A program made the translations under genes and the position numbers. A stretch of DNA of 64,000 nt from Thiodiazotropha sp040506775. GTDB taxonomy: Bacteria > Pseudomonadota > Gammaproteobacteria > Chromatiales > Chromatiaceae. Shown here one piece after another: positions 59,340-64,000 of this stretch. The stretch lies in assembly GCA_040506775.1 (NCBI GenBank), contig JBEVWC010000007.1, positions 372,001 to 436,000 of the forward strand. The letters run 5' to 3'. Positions within the stretch are counted from its first letter, which is position 1; every line of letters starts with the position of its first letter. The notes under the pieces are model-generated. The model saw nothing but the letters and a program-made list of their open reading frames with translations, was not told the DNA's origin and searched no databases.

Positions 59340-59766
59340 TTGCGCTTGTAACCGTCAAGAAAAGTCATGGATAATTTATTTTTGTTCTAATATCAGCAAA
59401 TGTTAGCACAGACAAAACTTTTGGCAGCAGGGAAACTCAAATTTTCACACGTGCTCTGCATCGGGAAATAGTCGTGAGGACCGGGGCTTGCTCTCGGCTC
59501 AGCCCTTGACGGGCTGGTTTGATGATCGGGTGTCGCAGCCTCCGGCAACCAGGCCTGGAGACGAACGCCCGGGAAGCGGGCTGCGGTTCGCACAGTGACA
59601 GTGAGGGTATTCACCTTATTGAAAGACCTCGGAGGCGTACCGCATCTGTCAAAGAATGTGAGACACTAGCCGGTATTCTGACCGGTTCGGAACGGTGTGC
59701 TGAGGCATCCCACCGCGAATACAGGCCGTCGCGGGCCGATGCGAATTGAGACTAAGGATTGAAGGT
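59340..59766. other. Divergent intergenic region upstream of sucA
   Basis: 427 bases without a convincing gene. The 80 bases nearest sucA are AT-rich and should carry its promoter. AGCCC-TTGAC-GGGCT at 59501-59515 is a small hairpin. A plus-strand frame at 59519-59749 reads as arginine/serine-rich non-coding translation and I reject it. Confidence 0.4.
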
Positions 59767-60006
59767 TTGTCAGATCTTAAGAGCAACAAATTGCGGGTCA
59801 ATCTGAATCCGATCTCCCTGGAGGCGGATCTGGCCTACTTTGGCGCCCGTCTGGAACTCGTCGGCGAACCCCACACCCGCTACCAGGTTGCCCAACTCAA
59901 GGTCTACAAAGCCCTGGAAAACGCTCTGTGTGAGAACCTCAACCGGTTACGCAAGAAGGAGAGCAAAACCGCGCCTTCGAAACCCCGCCCCCAACCAGAG
60001 TCCTGA
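59767..60006 (+). CDS. Small conserved protein of unknown function
   Basis: I choose TTG 59767, because AGGATTGAAGG just upstream serves as ribosome site and the reading MSDLKSNKLRVNLNPISLEAD is natural; a TTG at 59746 is also possible. The 79-residue product is helical with a basic/proline tail (KKESKTAPSKPRPQPES). The phrase DLAYFGARLELVGEPHTRYQ is well formed, but I do not know a family. Confidence 0.55.
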   Translation: MSDLKSNKLRVNLNPISLEADLAYFGARLELVGEPHTRYQVAQLKVYKALENALCENLNRLRKKESKTAPSKPRPQPES

Positions 60007-60009
60007 TCC

Positions 60010-60285
60010 TCAGCCGTTTTTGCCCAGCAAGGCATCGATTTCCCGCTCCGCCTGTTGCCAGTATTCGACGGATCTCGAAGCATCGAAATGGTGTTTCTCG
60101 GCGATATAGTAGGCCGCCGTGGCGATCATCTGGTGGCGCATCTCGGGGTCGACCGCGGTTGTTCGGGTCATTGCTTTCGCTGATTTCTTCGCGGATTTGT
60201 CTTTGGATTTTTTCTTCTTCTCTTTCTTTTTGAGATCCTCATCCTGATCGGAATGCGGCTTTTCTTTTTTGTGTTTCTTACCCAT
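60010..60285 (-). CDS. DUF2934 domain protein
   Basis: Start at ATG 60285 (MGKKHKKEKPHSDQDEDLKKK). The first 40 residues are an extreme Lys-rich tract; the last 45 (RHQMIATAAYYIAEKHHFDA followed by VEYWQQAEREIDALL) match DUF2934, a small helical domain with a conserved YW. Function unknown; basic tail suggests nucleic-acid or acidic-surface binding. Convergent with the preceding gene. Confidence 0.82.
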   Translation of the reverse strand: MGKKHKKEKPHSDQDEDLKKKEKKKKSKDKSAKKSAKAMTRTTAVDPEMRHQMIATAAYYIAEKHHFDASRSVEYWQQAEREIDALLGKNG

Positions 60286-60349
60286 CAGGCGTTCCCCCAT
60301 CGTCGATACGACGAGCCATTTCAGCTCCGGATTTCAGATGTGCCGGGCT

Positions 60350-60841
60350 TCACCGGCCTGAATGCCAGAATCCCATGTTTCTGCTGCGGGCCTGGCGTTG
60401 CGCTGCCCGATAAGCTTCCATCAGTTCCGGTTCGAGCGCCGTGGTCGGCGCAACCTGAACCAGCCCGGCCTTGAGCATCGCTTCTGCCGGATCGGACCCT
60501 CCATGCAACACTCTTCCGAGTATAACACCCCCGTGATGGGTTGCCTTGACGATCACCTCGACGTGGCGACCGAGCAACAGGGTGCCGAGATGTCGTCGGG
60601 CGCTGTCCAAAGGGCGGCGCTCAGCGGGAATGGGACTGATGCCTGCAAGACGGATCTGCTGAGGCTGCCCGCCCGGTGCAGTGACCTGGATCTCGTTACC
60701 GCTCAGCACTGAGGTGACGCGGCCGGAAAACCCCATGGCCCAGAGTGGCCGGTCCGGAACACAAATCAGTAGCCCGAGCAGTGCCAGCAATGGCATCAAT
60801 CTCAGGTATCGAAACAGGATGGCTGTGATCGTATCGGGCAT
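60350..60841 (-). CDS. Thermonuclease (SNase)-like protein with N-terminal anchor
   Basis: I take ATG 60841 (MPDTITAILFRYLRLMPLLAL), giving 163 residues with one hydrophobic segment, then an OB-fold nuclease-like domain: GRVTSVLSGNEIQV, IRLAGISPI, HLGTLLLGRHVEVIV, GVILGRVLHGG, ALEPELMEAYRAAQRQARSRNMGFW. In true nucleases the loop reads DGD and RLxGIDxPE; here SGN and GISPIP replace acidic residues, so activity is doubtful. The frame extends to 60925 upstream. Confidence 0.75.
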   Translation of the reverse strand: MPDTITAILFRYLRLMPLLALLGLLICVPDRPLWAMGFSGRVTSVLSGNEIQVTAPGGQPQQIRLAGISPIPAERRPLDSARRHLGTLLLGRHVEVIVKATHHGGVILGRVLHGGSDPAEAMLKAGLVQVAPTTALEPELMEAYRAAQRQARSRNMGFWHSGR

Positions 60842-60975
60842 TCGCAATGGTGTGGGATGGGACAGTGGCACGAATCGGGGCGCCGGTTGTAGATGTCTTG
60901 CACTCATGAAACATGGGGCTCGCACGGGCCTGCCGAAACTCGCGACCCGGTAGTTTGGACATGCGCGCGGCGGTA

Positions 60976-61052
60976 TGGTGCCCTCGACAGGAGTCGAACC
61001 TGTGACCTATCGCTTAGGAGGCGATTGCTCTATCCTACTGAGCTACGAGGGC
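60976..61052 (-). tRNA. tRNA-Arg (anticodon CCT)
   Basis: Read on the - strand: acceptor GCCCTCG pairs with CGAGGGC, then discriminator A and encoded CCA. D arm AGCTCAGTAGGATAGAGC, anticodon stem CGCCT/AGGCG-like ATCGC-CTCCTAA-GCGAT with anticodon CCT in a seven-base loop, and T arm ACAGG-TTCGACT-CCTGT. 77 bases including CCA. Confidence 0.97.
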
Positions 61053-61305
61053 GAGATTGCTTCTCTTTGAAAAACAGCATCTTACATTGCAATAAGTGGT
61101 CGGGCAAGCGGTCATTTCTGTGCTGCAAGTCCTGTCTGAGACAGGATTTGGCCCTGCATTGTATCCTGATATTGATATATTCGGTGTTACAAGTGATCCG
61201 GGCGCCAGATGTAAGTCCAGGCTCGACAGAGGGTTCCGAGTATCAGGGTGATTTATTACGATGCCTTGCCCGCTTCTCTTGAGATTCCCGTTTGTACCGA
61301 TCAAC

Positions 61306-61338
61306 GTAGCCCGGGTGCAGCGAAGCGGAACCCGGGAA
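61306..61338. repeat. REP-like element, family A, half copy
   Basis: GTAGCCCGGGTGCAGCGAAG and CGGAACCCGGGAA match the left arm of the copies at 23935 and 28400; the right arm is missing, replaced by unrelated bases. Confidence 0.7.
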
Positions 61339-61460
61339 CAACCCTCCGGAATACCGGGGCGGGCTGTTACAGCGTAGCGAGTTCCAGCCCCGCCGGTTTT
61401 TGTGAGCATCGCAGCAGTCCCCCTCAGGGCGGGATAGTCGGGCGCCGTTTGTTTTGTCAT

Positions 61461-61572
61461 CTCGTTCCCACGCTCTGCGTGGGAATGCCTATTGATGTGA
61501 CGCGGCATAGCCCAAACCTGTTAGACGTGTGCAAGCCCGGGTCTGCATTCCCACGCGGAGCGTGGGAACAAG
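61461..61572. repeat. Palindromic repeat, family D
   Basis: CTCGTTCCCACGCTCTGCGT continues GGGAATGC at the left; GCATTCCCACGCGGAGCGTG continues GGAACAAG at the right. Each arm is also a hairpin by itself (CCCACGC...GCGTGGG). This motif is widespread in proteobacterial genomes. Confidence 0.75.
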
Positions 61573-61958
61573 GAAAAATCAGGTAAGTGAGAACAGCGAT
61601 GCGGAGCAAGCGGATCCGTTGTTCCCTTCCATCTGTGTGTCTGAGCAGGGTGGGAAATCAGGTAAACATATGATGATGTGACGCATTGAGGTAAGGCTGT
61701 CCGATTCTGTTCAGCCGGAGATCGCCACGTTTCATGTAAGCGCTCTGTCTAATATTTTGGTTTATCGGTCATATTGAAAAGGCAGCAGAACATGCGCTCG
61801 ATTGTCCGTGGGTTGGATACCTGGGAGGTTGCGGTGAAGGTCGCTCCCCCGGCTGTGTCCGAAGCGGTTTGAGTCGGGAGATGAAACCGGGCGCTTGATG
61901 GAAAGGGAGGCTGCTCTCTGTGGCTGCTGTGCCTGAGCAACAGGGTCGGGACAGGGCC

Positions 61959-63008
61959 TTAAATCTTTGCGCTTTTCCGTCCCAGCATCGCAGTTACCCG
62001 CGCGGTGATGTTGCTGTAGCCTCCGGTGAGTTTCCTGTATATGGCCTTGTAATCGAAATCCCTCAGGGTGGCATCACCTTTTACATTGTATTTCTCCAAC
62101 ATATTCTCCGAGTAGTGCTGGACGCGGTAGAGTGTTTTGCCCGTTTCCCTCTGTACGACGTTGATCTGAAGTTGACCCTTCTTCTCTCCGTTCTCCTGGA
62201 CGATTTGGAAAGTGACTTTGACATCGATCACCGCACGAAACGGATCATCCGGTTGCTTGGTTATACCTTTCTGCCTCTGTTTGTTTCGCTCATCAATCGC
62301 ATCCTTTGCCTCATCTGCCCGGGTGACCACTTTGGGTGCGATTTTGCCACCGGCATTAATCTCCATGGGCTCGATGGATTTCGAGTACATGAGATCCCCT
62401 TCGAATGCCAGGTATACAGGGGGCAGCAGGCTGTGGCGTTCGGTCCAGATGATCACGCTCCTGTCTCTGCCCATGACCCATTCGGAAGGACGTTTCGCTC
62501 CTTCTCCGGGCTGTGTCGCAATCATTTCGCCCAAAGGATCGAGTGTCTTGACTGTGAACAGGGGATTGGTGGCGGTGTCCGACCCCAAGACGTAGCGTTT
62601 GAGGAACTTCGCCACGTTGTCCTGTCTTCGTCTTGATAAATCCATGTTGTACGCATCCGATGCCCTGTAATCAGCCCTGCCGACACAGTACAAGGTTATC
62701 TCGAACTCTTCCTTTATCCTCTGTATGAGACTGTTGGCCAGAGGTCCGAGGTGCAGCATGTCATCCGTATCGAGTTTGTCGACATTGACCGGAAAGTAGA
62801 CTTTGCCGACGAGTTTTCCTGGAGATTTGGCATAGGCATCAGATCGGAGGATGGGGACAGATTGGGTGATGCCTTCCTTCTTCCTGGAATCCCAGGAATA
62901 TTTCAGGTCAACGCCCGGGGGATTGGTGCGGGTGCGCGCCAGAGTTCCTTTGTCAGGTGTTAATGTCTGATTAAGTCCTTCGGTACCCGGTATTTTTCCG
63001 CCGGCCAT
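61959..63008 (-). CDS. OmpA-like domain protein without signal peptide
   Basis: Start at ATG 63008 (MAGGKIPGTEGLNQTLTPDKG) with GCGGGAAG 6 bases upstream; a GTG at 63041 is in frame. The 349-residue product has an OmpA/MotB-type core: VGKVYFPVNVDKLDTDDMLH, then LYCVGRADYRASDAYNMDLS followed by RRRQDNVAKFL, the peptidoglycan-binding pattern. The C-terminal half (from about 225) is unknown, basic and helical. No signal peptide or helix is visible, so export would need a non-Sec route, for example as part of a secretion-system particle, or the start is misjudged. Confidence 0.65.
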   Translation of the reverse strand: MAGGKIPGTEGLNQTLTPDKGTLARTRTNPPGVDLKYSWDSRKKEGITQSVPILRSDAYAKSPGKLVGKVYFPVNVDKLDTDDMLHLGPLANSLIQRIKEEFEITLYCVGRADYRASDAYNMDLSRRRQDNVAKFLKRYVLGSDTATNPLFTVKTLDPLGEMIATQPGEGAKRPSEWVMGRDRSVIIWTERHSLLPPVYLAFEGDLMYSKSIEPMEINAGGKIAPKVVTRADEAKDAIDERNKQRQKGITKQPDDPFRAVIDVKVTFQIVQENGEKKGQLQINVVQRETGKTLYRVQHYSENMLEKYNVKGDATLRDFDYKAIYRKLTGGYSNITARVTAMLGRKSAKI

Positions 63009-63041
63009 GATTCTTCCCGCCATCCTTTGAGCTGATATCAC

Positions 63042-63542
63042 ATCTTAAGTCTAATACAGTCAGCTGAAGTCACAAGACAGGTGTTAACGGGTCCTGGAGC
63101 AAATCGTGTGAAACCGGGTGTGTTCAGATTTTTTTCAAATATACTTAGCAAAATAGTGTGTGACCCATCAAGCCGGGAGTAACACTCACCGGTCTGTTGA
63201 TTCTTCCAGGAAAAACACTCGTATCTATCTTCTGACGAACGCTGAATTGTGATGATCTGAGGTATGGAGTCTTCGTGCAACTGAACCTGTTACCTGATCA
63301 GTATATTTCCATCCTGTTCTTGACAGGGAACAAATGATCGCATGAGAGAATGATGTAAACTCCACATATGTGATTGAATGCGTAGTACATTTGAGTAGTG
63401 TAGAAGAGTTAACCCTTAGCCAGACGACAGGATAAAACGGAATGTCGTGGGATAGACCGCGCAATTACAAACACGATTGGACCGAACCTCGGGAAATGCA
63501 TGGATCGGTTGAATAGATTCTACAACCACACGCTGAATCTTC
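63042..63542. other. Intergenic stretch, no feature seen
   Basis: 501 bases between the OmpA-like gene and the sensory protein, divergent, AT-rich. I see no gene, repeat or strong hairpin. Confidence 0.4.
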
Positions 63543-64000
63543 ATGAAGAATCGTAAGCTGTTTCTGATTCTTACCCTGATTATCCTGATCAGCGATCTGC
63601 TGTTTGTAAGCATCAACTACTTCGCCAGTGAACGGTCGCTGAAGAATAACCTCGACCGTAATGCCGTCAACCTGAAAAATGCCTACGATCTGACCCTCTC
63701 CCTGATCTACGAAAATATGCTGCAGATGGCCACCTATCTGGCCAATCAACCCCAGGTGCAACAGAAATTCCTGCAGGGTAAAAGAGCGTTGGAATACGAA
63801 GGCGGAGACAGTGGTGGACCTGAGACCCAGGCTGCCCGCGAGGCGTTGTACGATGAAGTGGCGGGAGGCTGGAAGGCCCTGATGCAGCAGTTCGATGTGC
63901 GCCAGTTACATTTTCATCTTGGACCCGGATCCCTGAGTTTTCTGCGGGTACACAGCCCCCAGACCTTTGGAGACCGGATGGATGAGTTGCGCCACATCAT
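63543..64000 (+). CDS. Double-Cache sensory protein, N-terminal part (3' truncated by window)
   Basis: 152 residues from ATG 63543. A basic start and one membrane helix (LFLILTLIILISDLLFVSIN) lead into a periplasmic ligand-binding region: LKNAYDLTLSLIYENMLQMA, then WKALMQQFDVRQLHFHLGPG and SFLRVHSPQTFGDRMDELRH. The block xLHFHLxPGxSFLRVHxPxxFGDxM is characteristic of dCache_3-type sensors. The output domain (GGDEF, methyl-accepting or kinase) lies beyond the window. Confidence 0.85.
   Translation, partial: MKNRKLFLILTLIILISDLLFVSINYFASERSLKNNLDRNAVNLKNAYDLTLSLIYENMLQMATYLANQPQVQQKFLQGKRALEYEGGDSGGPETQAAREALYDEVAGGWKALMQQFDVRQLHFHLGPGSLSFLRVHSPQTFGDRMDELRHI

Larger units (their letters stand above)
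61053..61958. other. Repeat-rich intergenic stretch
   Basis: 906 bases between the tRNA and the OmpA-like gene. It contains a half copy of REP family A (61306-61338) and a separate palindromic repeat (61461-61572). No frame looks coding. The tRNA 5' flank is A/T-rich around 61150-61195 and may hold the tRNA promoter on the - strand. Confidence 0.5.

Noticed and set aside
59519..59749. Plus-strand frame of 76 codons upstream of 59767
   Set aside because: No ribosome site, arginine/serine-rich, and no recognisable pattern; better read as intergenic DNA.

Overview
The window reads as a chromosomal segment of a GC-rich gammaproteobacterium. The pairings pssA-leuA, sucA-sucB-fumA, a rhlE-type helicase, prfC, and a RDD/SpoIIM/DUF4129/MoxR/DUF58 operon are all typical of that class. 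A TAXI-type TRAP transporter, a nitrous-oxide-stimulated promoter family protein and glgC would suit a marine or sedimentary, possibly sulfur-oxidising, lineage such as the Sedimenticola/Thiodiazotropha group. That placement is inferred from gene content only; no rRNA gene is present.

Layout. 0-7 kb: a ybfF-like esterase and a split TAXI-TRAP transporter. The receptor and the fused permease (followed by a DUF302 protein) lie on the + strand, with a GH114 lipoprotein and a DUF481 outer-membrane protein between them on the - strand. 6.9-14.9 kb: a tightly overlapping seven-gene operon (zinc-ribbon/BPSS1780 membrane protein, RDD, SpoIIM, DUF4129, DUF4350, MoxR ATPase, DUF58). 15-18 kb: a methyltransferase, a lipocalin and a YjdF-like membrane protein. 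18-23.3 kb: a histidine kinase/response regulator pair divergent from a PspA/IM30, membrane protein and VWA operon, with an OmpR-type direct-repeat box between them. 24-30.8 kb: housekeeping genes (pssA, leuA, type-4 uracil-DNA glycosylase, rimI, yaiI, rhlE). 30.8-36 kb: an LssY_C lipoprotein, a CJM1_0395-type metalloprotease and a metal(loid)-resistance cluster (ArsR, DUF2703, permease, redox-active mini-thioredoxin). 36.3-37.4 kb: mobile mystery proteins A and B (HTH and Fic). 37.5-41.7 kb: prfC, glgC and small genes. 42-46.6 kb: accessory secreted proteins (a lipoprotein, a lipase-like DUF2135 protein, a sulfatase).

46.7-52.6 kb is the most unusual stretch. It is an AT-rich run of short minus-strand genes, each followed by an attC-like recombination site (eight clear sites plus a degenerate one), with no integron integrase in the window: a CALIN, or integrase-less integron cassette array. 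Several cassette proteins look like immunity proteins, one is a cold-shock/excalibur fusion, and a ParE/Phd toxin-antitoxin pair sits at the left edge. The right edge carries three direct repeats with an exact 25-bp period. A wrecked REP-associated (Y1) transposase lies just to the left, and REP-like palindromes and a MITE-like element are scattered over the window.

52.6-64 kb returns to core metabolism: sucA-sucB-fumA-acuI on the - strand, small conserved genes, a tRNA-Arg(CCT), an OmpA-domain protein without a signal peptide, and the start of a double-Cache sensory protein cut by the window end.
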